DNA from: a virus
IMG/VR virus record: IMGVR_UViG_3300003690_000097
Location: 1-26,396 of that record
DNA: 26,396 bases
Strand: one strand, 5' to 3'
Made by a program: the position numbers and the translations under genes. The notes below the pieces were generated by a model. That model was not told the origin of the DNA. It did not search any database and was given only the letters and a program-made list of their open reading frames with translations. Shown piece by piece: positions 6,597 to 14,734 of the stretch. How positions within the stretch are numbered: position 1 is the stretch's first letter; every line of letters begins with the position of its first letter.

Positions 6597-6622
6597 TATA
6601 TGGGATAAGGGAGAGAAGATCA

Positions 6623-6676
6623 ATGACGTTTCATTTCATGTCACTAATAAAAAAGAGAGGGAGCTTCCGCCGATGA
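6623..6676 (+). CDS. Possible 17-aa leader peptide before terS
   Basis: ATG at 6623 follows AAGGGAGAGAAGATCA, a good ribosome-binding site, and opens a 17-codon basic peptide (MTFHFMSLIKKRGSFRR). Its TGA overlaps the terS ATG as ATGA (6673-6676). The layout matches a coupled leader peptide that feeds ribosomes into terS. It is very short and has its own dyad (6624-6643), so the match could be chance. Confidence 0.3.
   Translation: MTFHFMSLIKKRGSFRR
6624..6643. promoter_or_regulatory. Dyad downstream of late promoter, operator candidate
   Basis: TGACGT (6624-6629) and ATGTCA (6638-6643) form an inverted repeat with 5 of 6 matching positions across 8 bases, about 20 bases after the predicted transcription start. 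It is a possible repressor or activator site, but short. Confidence 0.25.
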
Positions 6677-7110
6677 AAAAAGGGGTTGCAAGTGTCGCAA
6701 GTCTCCCATCACGGAAACGAGCAAAGTTCATCTCAGGATTGAGGACTCATGGGTGCGTTGCAAGAGCCGCCAGGGAATCAAATTTGCACCGTCAGAACGC
6801 CTATCAGATGAAAGCCAAACATGAGGAGTTTTCAGAGGAATGGGACACCGCGCTCGAAGAGTGCTGGGATGAGATGGAGATTGAAGCTCGTCGGCGTGGA
6901 GTCGAAGGTGTTCCAGAAGGGCAATACTTCAAGGGGAAGAAGATCGACGAGGTGACAAAATATTCCGATAATTTATTGATGTTCGTTTTGAAAGCAAAGC
7001 GTCCCGAATTCCGTGATCGGACGGCCCATGAGATCAGCGGCCCAGAGGGGAAGTCCTTGAATCTGACATTTTCCCAGTTGGTTGGATCAGCAGAAGATGA
7101 TAAAAGTTAA
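6673..7110 (+). CDS. terS: Terminase small subunit
   Basis: The 145-aa protein starts with a basic N-terminus, then FISGLRTHGCVARAARESNLHRQNAYQMK (about residues 19-47). This is the helix-turn-helix DNA-binding domain of TerS proteins, in which AA precedes the recognition helix. Next come FSEEWDTALEECWDEMEIEARRRGVEG and YSDNLLMFVLKAKRPEFRDRT, a run of helices that many phage TerS-like proteins share. TerS recognises the packaging site and forms the ring that regulates the large subunit. It lies two genes before terL, and GAGGGAG precedes the ATG. Family recognition is good. Confidence 0.8.
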   Translation: MKKGVASVASLPSRKRAKFISGLRTHGCVARAARESNLHRQNAYQMKAKHEEFSEEWDTALEECWDEMEIEARRRGVEGVPEGQYFKGKKIDEVTKYSDNLLMFVLKAKRPEFRDRTAHEISGPEGKSLNLTFSQLVGSAEDDKS

Positions 7111-7444
7111 TGGATCGGGAGGAAGAGATGATGCTTGTCGGAGTCTTGTCTCGGCTGTGATGCTGGAGGCGGTTAAGGATTACCGTCAGGATTTCCGAAA
7201 GCCGATGGATGATTATACACTGAAGCTACGCAAGAGAGATCAGGCAGAAGCCGAGACATGGATTTTCGGAATGTCAATCCGTGATGGATCAAGACGGTTT
7301 ACTTTCTCAGACTGTTGTGAACATTTGGGTCTTGAGGAAAATAATGTCCGGCAGAAATTAAAAGAGAGAGAACAGAAACTGGTGGATTTTGAGGTCGAAA
7401 AACTTTGGAAGGAATTGGGTCTGGATGTCGAAGACAAATCTTAA
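7097..7444 (+). CDS. Conserved-type small phage protein between terS and terL
   Basis: About 115 aa from ATG 7097; a TTG at 7082 in the same frame is an alternative. The middle, EAETWIFGMSIRDGSRRFTFSDCCEHLGLEENNVRQKL, has the pattern W...FSF..vCe.LGl....vR seen in small phage proteins that sit near terminase genes. It looks like a short helix-turn-helix. It overlaps terS by 14 bases and terL by 20 bases, so all three are co-translated. It may be a DNA-binding packaging or late-regulation partner. Function is not established. Confidence 0.65.
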   Translation: MIKVNGSGGRDDACRSLVSAVMLEAVKDYRQDFRKPMDDYTLKLRKRDQAEAETWIFGMSIRDGSRRFTFSDCCEHLGLEENNVRQKLKEREQKLVDFEVEKLWKELGLDVEDKS

Positions 7445-9071
7445 AGATTTAGAACACAATCGGATCATCGAAGTCGTGACGAAGGCGCAACGTGATCCAT
7501 GTTGGTTTGTGCGCGTGGTTCTCGGTTGCCAGATGTGGGAAAAGCAACGGATGATCTTGGAATCAATCCGAGATCACGATGAAACAGTTGTGGCTTCCTG
7601 TCATGGGGCAGGCAAATCGTGGACAGCGGCTGTATCTGTCTTGTGGTTCCTCTTCACTCATAGACACTCTATTGTAATAACGACCGCTCCAGGCAATAGA
7701 CAGGTAAAGGGAATACTCTGGAAAGAGATCAGACGTTTGCATCAGCAAGCCAGATTCCCGCTGGGTGGACGGGTTATCCAACAGGAAATAAAGGTGGATA
7801 CTGACTGGTTCGCCTGGGGATTTACCGCATCGGATCATGATCCTGATAAGTTTCAGGGCTTTCATTCTTCTTCGGGTTGGGTGTTGGTTGTAGTCGATGA
7901 ATCTTCTGGTGTTTCAAATCCAATCTTCGAGGCAATAGATGGTGTCTTATCGTCTGAGTATTCCAGGCTTCTTCTCATAGGAAACCCAACCAATCCGATG
8001 GGACGATTTGCCAAGAGTTTCGTCAAGAATCATTCGGCGCATAAAATAAATATCTCCGCTTTCGATACCCCAAACTTCAGGCATTTCAAGGTAGGGCCGG
8101 ATGATATCGAATCAGGGTCATGGAAAAAGAAAGTCGGTGATAAGTCCATGCCCTTTCCCATGCTCGTCACGCCAAAGTGGGCGGCTGAAAGACAGGCCAG
8201 ATATGGAAAGCGTTCTCCCTGGTATGTGGCGCGTGTCCTCGGCAGATTTCCATCAAGCCGTGATGATACATTGATTCCGCTGACGTGGCTTACACAGGCG
8301 CAGGGGAAACTGGTCGGGGATGCTGAATCATTGGATGGTTTGCGGATCGTGGATTCACCACTGATGACCGCTCTGGGTGTGGATGTGGCAAGGTACGGTC
8401 AGGATCGCACAGTGTTCACCGTACTTCAGATCCATGAAATCCTTTGCGGTGACAAGGATTCTCCACCAGAATTCTTTTCTCAGATCACTTGCATCCAGGC
8501 GCGAGATCGCACGAGTGTCACCGAAGTGGCGACAGAAGCCCAGTTGATCTCGGATACTTATCGATGCGATGGTATTGCTGTGGATGATACTGGTGTGGGC
8601 GGGGGTGTCACGGATATCCTTCAGGATGCGGGACTCATGGTTGAGCCAGTCTTGTTTGGTTCGGCATCATCGGAAACTGATGAAAAGGTTTATATCAATC
8701 TGAAGGCGGAACTGTTCTGGAGTTTGAGAAGGGCATTTGAAAAGGGACAGATTGGTTTTGATACCGAGGATGAAACCCTTGAATCCGAGATTGATATAAT
8801 GGTGGGTCAGTTGTCCATGATGTTATACGAGGTCACGCCAAGAGGCATCAGAATCATAGATCCAGATGAGTCTGCCGGAAAGCGCAAGGCATTGGGCGAT
8901 TTAGTTAGAAGCCCTGACTACGCCCACAGTCTAGGTCTGGCTTGGTGGTATGCTAAAATCGGAGGGCCGGGAAGTGTGGCACTTACCGATGCGGAGACGA
9001 CATCAATCAGTGATACCAAGCGGTCCCTATTTGGAAGCAGTAGAGACAGAATGGGAGATGTATTCCGATGA
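7425..9071 (+). CDS. terL: Terminase large subunit
   Basis: The 548-aa protein has both TerL domains. The ATPase has Walker A SCHGAGKSW (about residues 57-65), the TAPGNRQV segment, Walker B VLVVVDESSG (about 152-161) and coupling motif LLIGNPTNPMGRF. The RNase H-like nuclease has LGVDVARYGQDRTV (first metal-binding Asp near 318), VDDTGVGGGVTDIL (about 385) and a late Asp in SPDYAHSLGLAWW (about 496). It powers DNA translocation into the prohead and cuts the concatemer. I chose ATG 7425, with GGAAGGAA upstream; a TTG at 7389 would overlap the previous gene far more. The stop overlaps the portal start as ATGA. Confidence 0.95.
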   Translation: MSKTNLKDLEHNRIIEVVTKAQRDPCWFVRVVLGCQMWEKQRMILESIRDHDETVVASCHGAGKSWTAAVSVLWFLFTHRHSIVITTAPGNRQVKGILWKEIRRLHQQARFPLGGRVIQQEIKVDTDWFAWGFTASDHDPDKFQGFHSSSGWVLVVVDESSGVSNPIFEAIDGVLSSEYSRLLLIGNPTNPMGRFAKSFVKNHSAHKINISAFDTPNFRHFKVGPDDIESGSWKKKVGDKSMPFPMLVTPKWAAERQARYGKRSPWYVARVLGRFPSSRDDTLIPLTWLTQAQGKLVGDAESLDGLRIVDSPLMTALGVDVARYGQDRTVFTVLQIHEILCGDKDSPPEFFSQITCIQARDRTSVTEVATEAQLISDTYRCDGIAVDDTGVGGGVTDILQDAGLMVEPVLFGSASSETDEKVYINLKAELFWSLRRAFEKGQIGFDTEDETLESEIDIMVGQLSMMLYEVTPRGIRIIDPDESAGKRKALGDLVRSPDYAHSLGLAWWYAKIGGPGSVALTDAETTSISDTKRSLFGSSRDRMGDVFR

Positions 9072-10528
9072 GAATCTTTGAGCGTCTTCAACGAGCCATG
9101 AACGGATTTAGACTAAGGGAGGGGGTGGATGTTTCGACTGGTCTGATTGACGACGATGAACATCTTTATCGACGATTGGGAGATGCAAAGCCACGGGATC
9201 TGCAACCGCTCAAGCGTGAGAAGGCGGTGAACATCGCCTTGTATATGTATATGTCCAACCCATTGGCTCATCGTCTCACGGAGGACTTGAAGGATTGGGT
9301 GGTGGGAAGCGGGATCAAGGTCAGGCATGACAATCCAGAATTGCAAGATGTTCTTAATGCTCATTGGGAAGATCATATAAATAACTGGAACATTAGCCAG
9401 CATGAATTTGTCCGCGATCTGGGTTTGTTTGGCGAACTGATTATGCCGACTTTTGTTAATGAGGCAAATGGTCATGTCCGGTTTGGTGTTCTCGATCCTG
9501 GCCTTGTCAAAAGAATTGAATACGATCCTGAGAACGCTCGAATTCCAATCTCAGTTATAAAACGTGGGAAGAACAGGACCGATCACTCCCTATCTATTGT
9601 CAAGGAAGACGAGAACCCTGTCTCGTCTTCTTATGGCCGGTTGATCGGAGAGACATTTCTTTTTATGGTAAACAGGACTGTCTCACAGGGTCATGGTTAT
9701 CCTGACTTGCTTGCCATGTCGGACTTTCTGAACGCTTATGATCAATTCATGTTCGATGACATGGAACGAACTGTCTTGATGAAAAGGTTCATTTTCGATC
9801 TTGAGATCAAGGGAGCGAATAAAAAGGTTTTGCAGGAACGGTCTGATTTATTGAAGAACTTGAAGCCTGGACAAGTCTATGCTCACAATCCAGGTGAGAC
9901 CTTAACGTCAGTTTCACCCAACATTCAGGCATCTGATAATGCGGCGGCTGCAAAGATGTATCGGTCCCATGTTCTTGGTGGGGCGGGATGGTCGGAGGAA
10001 TTGTTCTCAGGTTCGGATAAAGTCCCATCCTCATCTGGAGGGCAATCAATCGGCGAAGCAGTTTTGAAACGTGTGGCATCCCGTCAGAGGTTCGTGGAAT
10101 ATATGATCAGGCATGAGATGAAATACGTGATGGATCAATGGTGGATTCATAATCCAGAGATGCGGGGCAGGATAGATGGAGCCCTGACTAATTCCGATCC
10201 GGTTGAGGTGAATAAAGTCCTGCATTCTTTCGATGTTGTCATGCCAGAGCCAGTGGCGCGGGATATGTCGAAAATCTCAGATGCGATTCTCAAATTGACA
10301 CTTGCCGCGATCAATGCGCTGAATAATGTTGAAGGTGAGTTGATGTCGCTTGAGGATGCCAGGAAAGCCGTGGCGGTTGCATGGGCCAATTTCGGAGTAG
10401 AGATAGATCCAGTGATTGATGATGGTCCGAGGGAAGAGGCGGAAACCCCAGGGGATCGTGAGACTATGGGCGATGACGTAGAAGCAGAGCTTGGAATGGA
10501 TCTGGTAAATAGAAATGGGGATTCTTGA
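9068..10528 (+). CDS. Portal protein
   Basis: At 486 aa it has the usual portal length and position after terL. It begins MRIFERLQRAMNGFRLREG, then has NPLAHRLTEDLKDWVVGSGIKV (about residues 60-85). A long alpha-helical middle includes the stem-like DLLAMSDFLNAYDQFMFDDMERTVLMKRFIFDLEI and, near 300-330, SSGGQSIGEAVLKRVASRQRFVEYM. The last 50 residues are acidic and likely flexible. The dodecameric portal is the DNA entry channel and the docking site for terminase and for the head-tail adaptor. ATGA coupling with terL and a one-base overlap with the MuF gene indicate tight co-expression. Confidence 0.9.
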   Translation: MRIFERLQRAMNGFRLREGVDVSTGLIDDDEHLYRRLGDAKPRDLQPLKREKAVNIALYMYMSNPLAHRLTEDLKDWVVGSGIKVRHDNPELQDVLNAHWEDHINNWNISQHEFVRDLGLFGELIMPTFVNEANGHVRFGVLDPGLVKRIEYDPENARIPISVIKRGKNRTDHSLSIVKEDENPVSSSYGRLIGETFLFMVNRTVSQGHGYPDLLAMSDFLNAYDQFMFDDMERTVLMKRFIFDLEIKGANKKVLQERSDLLKNLKPGQVYAHNPGETLTSVSPNIQASDNAAAAKMYRSHVLGGAGWSEELFSGSDKVPSSSGGQSIGEAVLKRVASRQRFVEYMIRHEMKYVMDQWWIHNPEMRGRIDGALTNSDPVEVNKVLHSFDVVMPEPVARDMSKISDAILKLTLAAINALNNVEGELMSLEDARKAVAVAWANFGVEIDPVIDDGPREEAETPGDRETMGDDVEAELGMDLVNRNGDS

Positions 10529-11433
10529 TGCCCTTGCCAGAATCTTCCAAGAAGGAAAAGGGATTTTCCATTCGTGAAAAGAATCTCACCAATGCACAGA
10601 GAACGGCGCGATATAATGCGGCTCGGGATAGGGTCGCAAATCAAGCATTTGTTCAGAGCAGGAATGCCCAGCGGCAGACTCTCAAGCTAATTGCGGAGAT
10701 GCGACAGAGAGTTGTGGCGAGAGTGGCGGTCACGGACTTCGAGGCATTTAATCTCAAACAGGTGTTAGATTCTCTGGATGAGAGTGTTGCGGCATTCGAG
10801 AGTCGATATGCTTCAGTCCTTAGCAAAGCGCAGGGTGAGGCGTATGAATTTGGGGCGGCGGCATTGGACAAGGGATTCAAAGCCGCACAATATGGTGTGG
10901 AGTTGCCTCTAATGTCTCAGACTCGCTTGGAGATACTCAGAGCGGGCAACTCGGCATTGGTGTCCGGTGTAACTGCTACGATGCGCCAGCAAATATCCGT
11001 TGAACTTTCCCAGGTCTTTATCGGCGCGATCTCACCACACGATGCGATGAAGACCCTGCGCAGTATGTTTGCAACACAAGCCACTGGGCCGATGAAGAGA
11101 TTCGGTGGTGTCACAGAACGGGCGCGGCGCATTGTAAGAACCGAGACCCGAAGCGTTCAAGAGTTTGCTTCAAAGATTAGAAGAAAACAGTGGGAAGATG
11201 CCGGGGTGGAAAAGATGCTGGTACTTTGGGATGGGTGCTTTGAGCGTCCCGGTCATACGGCTCTGAACGGGAGTAGTGTTCCGTTGGGGGAAAGATTTAC
11301 CTTGATTGGTGCCGATGGAGTCGTTTACAAACCAGAATATCCGCACGATTCATCGGCTCTGCCAGTGGGGGAGGTTGTTAATTGTGGTGGGTTTTCGACT
11401 ACCATCAAAACGGAATGGGCCGATGCGGCTTAG
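10528..11433 (+). CDS. MuF-type minor head (head morphogenesis) protein
   Basis: 301 aa, with ATG at 10528 inside TGATG of the portal stop. The N-terminal two thirds are helical. Residues about 195-295 form the MuF domain: RARRIVRTETRSVQEFASKIRRKQWEDAGVEKMLVLWDG, then RPGHTALNGSSVPLGERF, PEYPHD and GEVVNCGGF. Family members usually end this domain NCRC; here the final pair is NCGG, a small departure. MuF proteins are carried in the head, bind the portal, and may be ejected with DNA. Gene order portal-MuF-capsid is standard. Confidence 0.85.
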   Translation: MPLPESSKKEKGFSIREKNLTNAQRTARYNAARDRVANQAFVQSRNAQRQTLKLIAEMRQRVVARVAVTDFEAFNLKQVLDSLDESVAAFESRYASVLSKAQGEAYEFGAAALDKGFKAAQYGVELPLMSQTRLEILRAGNSALVSGVTATMRQQISVELSQVFIGAISPHDAMKTLRSMFATQATGPMKRFGGVTERARRIVRTETRSVQEFASKIRRKQWEDAGVEKMLVLWDGCFERPGHTALNGSSVPLGERFTLIGADGVVYKPEYPHDSSALPVGEVVNCGGFSTTIKTEWADAA

Positions 11434-11451
11434 GATGGAGGATAGATCAAG

Positions 11452-11787
11452 ATGGCAATGAGGAAGAAGTATTCCAAGATCGAATCTGCAAAAGATGATG
11501 TCACCCAAGAGAAGTCTGTTCCAAACAAGAAGACAAACAGGATCAAAGAATTAGAAGATGAGGTGAAGCAACTGCGGGATCTATCTGGTCGTGGTCCTGA
11601 TGGGTTTGTTCCAGGCGAGCATGAGATGAAAGCCTTGAAGTCTCTCAATCTCAATCCAGATGGTGTGGATGGTGAATATGGAAAACCAATTTGCACCGTT
11701 GTGGATATAGATGCCGATGGGCAAGCGACAGTTGTGGTCTCAGTTCTTCGAGGACACGATATTGATAAAAGGAAAGTCGTGGTATAG
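11452..11787 (+). CDS. Hypothetical head-region protein, 111 aa
   Basis: A small protein between MuF and the capsid gene, with GGAGG ten bases before the ATG. Residues 1-45 are lysine/glutamate rich and include KKTNRIKELEDEVKQLRDL, a probable coiled coil. Residues about 65-111 (LNLNPDGVDGEYGKPICTVVDIDADGQATVVVSVLRG) are beta-rich. It may be an assembly or scaffold accessory factor by position. I do not recognise the family. Confidence 0.7.
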   Translation: MAMRKKYSKIESAKDDVTQEKSVPNKKTNRIKELEDEVKQLRDLSGRGPDGFVPGEHEMKALKSLNLNPDGVDGEYGKPICTVVDIDADGQATVVVSVLRGHDIDKRKVVV

Positions 11788-11811
11788 ATAGACCCTCAGA
11801 GGACTACTATT

Positions 11812-14136
11812 ATGTCGAGCATAAAAAACCTTCTGTTACATGATCAACGCTTGAGCGAGGTCGTTGGTGACATTCTCTCCCCGGCTGTCATTGGCGTGGA
11901 AGGCGTTGATGATGAAGATGCCTTTAAATCTGGACGAGTATGGGAGGTTGTTTTAATTCGGTCAGGAGTATCTGCAAACAACCATGATTGGACCGCTGAT
12001 GCTCTTCGTGAATCTGTAAGAATGTTTGAAGGTGTGAAGGCTTTCAAAAACCATATCACACAATCAGAGGAGAGAGAACGACCAGAACGAAACATAGATG
12101 ATTATATCGGTTGGTATCAACAGGCACGATATGATGAAACTCTGAATGGCGTTGTTGCTAATTTCTACCTTGTGGACCTCGACTTGAGGATGAAGGTGAA
12201 AGAGGCGTGGGAACTTGGGAATAAGAATTTCCTTCAGTTTTCCATTGACGCTTTGGCGGATGGCACGGCCAATCAGGACGGCGGTCTTACCATCACGCGA
12301 TTGGCTGAAGTCGTTAGTGTGGATGTAGTTACAACGGCGGCGGCTGGTGGTATTGCTCTGAGGTTGGTTGCCTCGGGGGATGGGCGCGACTTATCAACCG
12401 CGCAATCCATGAATGAGAAAGGAAAAGAATCGATGAATATGTTGGAGATCCTGGAGAAATTAAATCCAGCAGAAGCAAAGTTTCTGAAAGACATTGAGGC
12501 CACGAAGGATCAGATCGCTCGTGCCTTAGTTGCTTTTGGAGAGAAGTCGGAAGACATTTCGGCGGAACTAAAGGAAGAGATGGAAACTGCCTTGGCTCTT
12601 CACAATGCAGACGCATCCGAGAAAGAGGACAATCAGGAAGAGGTTGAAACACCAGTCTCTTCTCAAGGAGAGAATGAGTCTGCTGAAGAACTACAACTTG
12701 TTGATGCGGGTGTCTCGGAGAGCAAGAAACCCATGCAACGTAAAAATGCCGGGGCTTCTGGTTCTGGAGATGTACCATCAGACTTGGCTCTGGCAACCTC
12801 GCAAATGGTAATGGAACAGAAGCTGACGGAGAGCGGACTTCCGAAGCCCCTTGCGGATTCGGTTCGTGAACGATACAGGGATCGGATTGTCAGCTTGTCT
12901 GATCTAACTAATTCGATCCAAGAGAGCAGGAAACTCTGGGCTTCCATCACGGAGAGTGGACAGGTGAAAGAGCTTGGGAATGAGTATGTCAGCATGGGAG
13001 AGAATGAAGAAGAGAAACTAGGGCATGGTCTTGACGGGTTCTTTGCCGGGAAGAACATCGGCAACGTCCCGAAGTTTAAATCTCTCAAGGAGGCATACCG
13101 AGCGGCCACGGGGGTGACTGGCGAGATCAATGTCTATTCGCTCCTTCGCGAGTCTTATCCTTCGCACATGGGTGAAAGGATCGCGGACAGTCCGCGTCTG
13201 CGCGAAGCGCATCTGGCGCGGTTGCGGGAATCGCTTGGCACGGCGGATTGGGCGCAGATCCTTGGCGATTCCGTCACCCGAAGGATGGTTGCGGAATATG
13301 CCGCGCCGGATCTTCAGTCATGGAGAAGGATCGTTTCGGACGTTGTTCCGGTCTCGGATTTTAGAACGCAGACCCGGCAACGCCTCGGGGGATACGGTAC
13401 GCTTTCCACCGTTGCTCAGGCTGGCACCTACCAGAACATTGCCAACCTGACTGATGAAGAAGTTTCGTATGCCGCCACGAAACGCGGTGGCACCGACGAC
13501 CTCACGATTGAGATGATTGCCAACGATGACATCGGAGCCATTCGTCGAATCCCTGCGAAGCTGGGAAAAGCGGCGGCGCGGACGCTTTATGAGTTTGTGT
13601 TTGATTTCATCAGGACGAATCCAACATTCGACGCTGACTCGGTTGCGGTGTTTCATTCCTCGCATGGGAACACTGGGACCACGGCTCTGAGTTCTGCCAC
13701 GTTGGATACGGCTCGGCAACAGATGCGGACCCAGGCGGCTTACGGGGACACCTCTGATATTCTTGGGTTGATTCCGAAGCTTCTGATCGTGCCAAATGAG
13801 CTTGAGCATCTCGCTTATCGTTTGGTTACCTCTAGCTTCTATCCTGGAGCCACGAATGAGAACGCGACGACCGTGAACTTGCATCAAGCGATGGATGTTC
13901 TTGTCATCGATTACTGGACGGATGCAAATGACTGGGCAGTTGTTTGCGAACCGGCCAATTGCCCGACGATAGAGATCGGATTCCTTGAAGGGCGTGAGGA
14001 GCCGGAACTGTTCGTGCAGGATATGCCAACGGCGGGATCGATGTTCGATGCCGACAAGGTAACTTACAAGATCCGCCATATCTACGGTGGCGATGTTATT
14101 GATTACCGTGGAATGTGGAAGGGTGTGGTGGCATAG
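11812..14136 (+). CDS. Fused capsid maturation protease, scaffold and major capsid protein
   Basis: 774 aa in one frame. Residues 1 to about 190 are a phage prohead protease: VWEVVLIRSGVSANNHDWTADALRESVRMFEGVKAFKNH (His81), DDYIGWYQQARYD, FLQFSID (Ser144) and the closing VVSVDVVTTAAAGG. His81 and Ser144 fit the Ser-His catalytic pair of assemblin-like proteases. Residues about 205-430 are acidic, Glu/Gln-rich and helical, as in a scaffold. Residues about 440-774 look like an HK97-fold major capsid protein (LGTADWAQILGDSVTRRMVAEY, WRRIVSDVVPVSDFRTQTRQRLGGYG, then RRIPAKLGKAAARTLYEFV). ATG 12433 (residue 208) has GAAAGGAAA eight bases upstream, so a scaffold-capsid form without protease could be made. 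Normally these are separate genes; cleavage would release the capsid protein. Confidence 0.9.
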   Translation: MSSIKNLLLHDQRLSEVVGDILSPAVIGVEGVDDEDAFKSGRVWEVVLIRSGVSANNHDWTADALRESVRMFEGVKAFKNHITQSEERERPERNIDDYIGWYQQARYDETLNGVVANFYLVDLDLRMKVKEAWELGNKNFLQFSIDALADGTANQDGGLTITRLAEVVSVDVVTTAAAGGIALRLVASGDGRDLSTAQSMNEKGKESMNMLEILEKLNPAEAKFLKDIEATKDQIARALVAFGEKSEDISAELKEEMETALALHNADASEKEDNQEEVETPVSSQGENESAEELQLVDAGVSESKKPMQRKNAGASGSGDVPSDLALATSQMVMEQKLTESGLPKPLADSVRERYRDRIVSLSDLTNSIQESRKLWASITESGQVKELGNEYVSMGENEEEKLGHGLDGFFAGKNIGNVPKFKSLKEAYRAATGVTGEINVYSLLRESYPSHMGERIADSPRLREAHLARLRESLGTADWAQILGDSVTRRMVAEYAAPDLQSWRRIVSDVVPVSDFRTQTRQRLGGYGTLSTVAQAGTYQNIANLTDEEVSYAATKRGGTDDLTIEMIANDDIGAIRRIPAKLGKAAARTLYEFVFDFIRTNPTFDADSVAVFHSSHGNTGTTALSSATLDTARQQMRTQAAYGDTSDILGLIPKLLIVPNELEHLAYRLVTSSFYPGATNENATTVNLHQAMDVLVIDYWTDANDWAVVCEPANCPTIEIGFLEGREEPELFVQDMPTAGSMFDADKVTYKIRHIYGGDVIDYRGMWKGVVA
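12419..12435 (+). promoter_or_regulatory. Internal ribosome-binding site and start candidate
   Basis: GAAAGGAAAA before ATG 12433, in frame inside the protease-capsid gene, lies exactly at the protease/scaffold boundary (residue 208). Initiation here would yield a 567-aa scaffold-capsid product without the protease, comparable in principle to the nested scaffold start inside the lambda protease gene. Confidence 0.45.
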
Positions 14137-14197
14137 TTATCGTCTAGGGTCTTGACGAGATTATGCTGGATTTCAAAAAAGCAAGGGAGCGTGAGAA

Positions 14198-14593
14198 ATG
14201 GCTTTAGCATCAGGAGTTGGTGACATGGTGGCCTTCCGCTTGCAGAGCGGAGCTAATATCGCCGCTGATGAAGCAAATGTTGTACGAGAAGCCGTCCCAT
14301 TTGATTGCAGAGTGATTGCGGTTACAGCTGGGGCGCAGGCGGCGGCTGGTTCCACACCATTCACGGATGTGGATGTGACGGTGATGAATGGCTCGACGGA
14401 TTTGTTAGCGTCAAAGATTGCGGTGGTCAATTCTTCGTCACTGGCGGCACCAGCGGCTGGGACTTTGAGCACCACGTCCGCAAGCCTGAATCTGAGTTCG
14501 GGTGATGTTCTTGATCTGGACGTTGATACAACGGGCGGATCATCTCCGACCTTGACGGCTTGCTTCGCAACCGTGTGGGCGGTGCGGCAGTAG
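14198..14593 (+). CDS. Putative head decoration or small virion protein, 131 aa
   Basis: Directly follows the capsid gene, with AAGGGAGCGTGAGAA before the ATG. The protein is small, alanine/serine/threonine rich and beta-strand rich (DMVAFRLQSGANI, DCRVIAVTAGAQAAAGSTPFTDVDVTVMNGSTDLL, SSGDVLDLDVDTTGGSSPTLTACFATVWAVRQ), without cysteine pairs or membrane segments. Position and composition fit a capsid decoration/cement protein or a virion fibre; this is inference. Its last codons contain an 18-base sequence (14557-14574) that is repeated in the intergenic region at 14686-14703, so its 3' end has taken part in a duplication. Confidence 0.7.
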   Translation: MALASGVGDMVAFRLQSGANIAADEANVVREAVPFDCRVIAVTAGAQAAAGSTPFTDVDVTVMNGSTDLLASKIAVVNSSSLAAPAAGTLSTTSASLNLSSGDVLDLDVDTTGGSSPTLTACFATVWAVRQ

Positions 14594-14734
14594 ACAACGT
14601 GGTCGGTCCCGTGTTATCGGCGGCGCGGATATGGCGGGTGAGCTAGTTTGAATCGTCTACGCGGGACCGACCTTTTCAATTTAGGGGCTTGCTTCGCAAC
14701 CGTAGTGACAAATGGAAGAGGTCGGTCCTGTATT
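14557..14734 (+). repeat. Imperfect direct repeat of gene end and hairpin arm
   Basis: GGCTTGCTTCGCAACCGT occurs at 14557-14574 (inside the end of the upstream gene) and exactly again at 14686-14703. Some 30-45 bases after each copy comes GGTCGGTCC (14601-14609 and 14720-14728). A segment of about 120-130 bases therefore appears to have been tandemly duplicated and then to have diverged, leaving a non-coding second copy of the gene's 3' end. Confidence 0.75.
14601..14672 (+). other. Hairpin 1: 14-bp stem, followed by TTTT
   Basis: Arms 14601-14614 and 14659-14672 pair over 14 bp with one G-U wobble, around a 44-nt loop. TTTTCAATTT follows at once, so it may act as an intrinsic terminator or attenuator between two structural genes. 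GGCGG (14619-14623) and TCGTC (14653-14657) can extend the stem across an internal loop. Confidence 0.65.

Noticed and set aside
13318-14079. 253-codon reverse frame across the capsid region
   Set aside because: Antisense shadow of the GC-rich capsid coding sequence; arginine-rich and without recognisable motifs.
14137-14197. Promoter with TTGACG upstream of the 131-aa gene
   Set aside because: No -10-like hexamer 16-18 bases downstream; the sequence there is TTTCAAAAAA.
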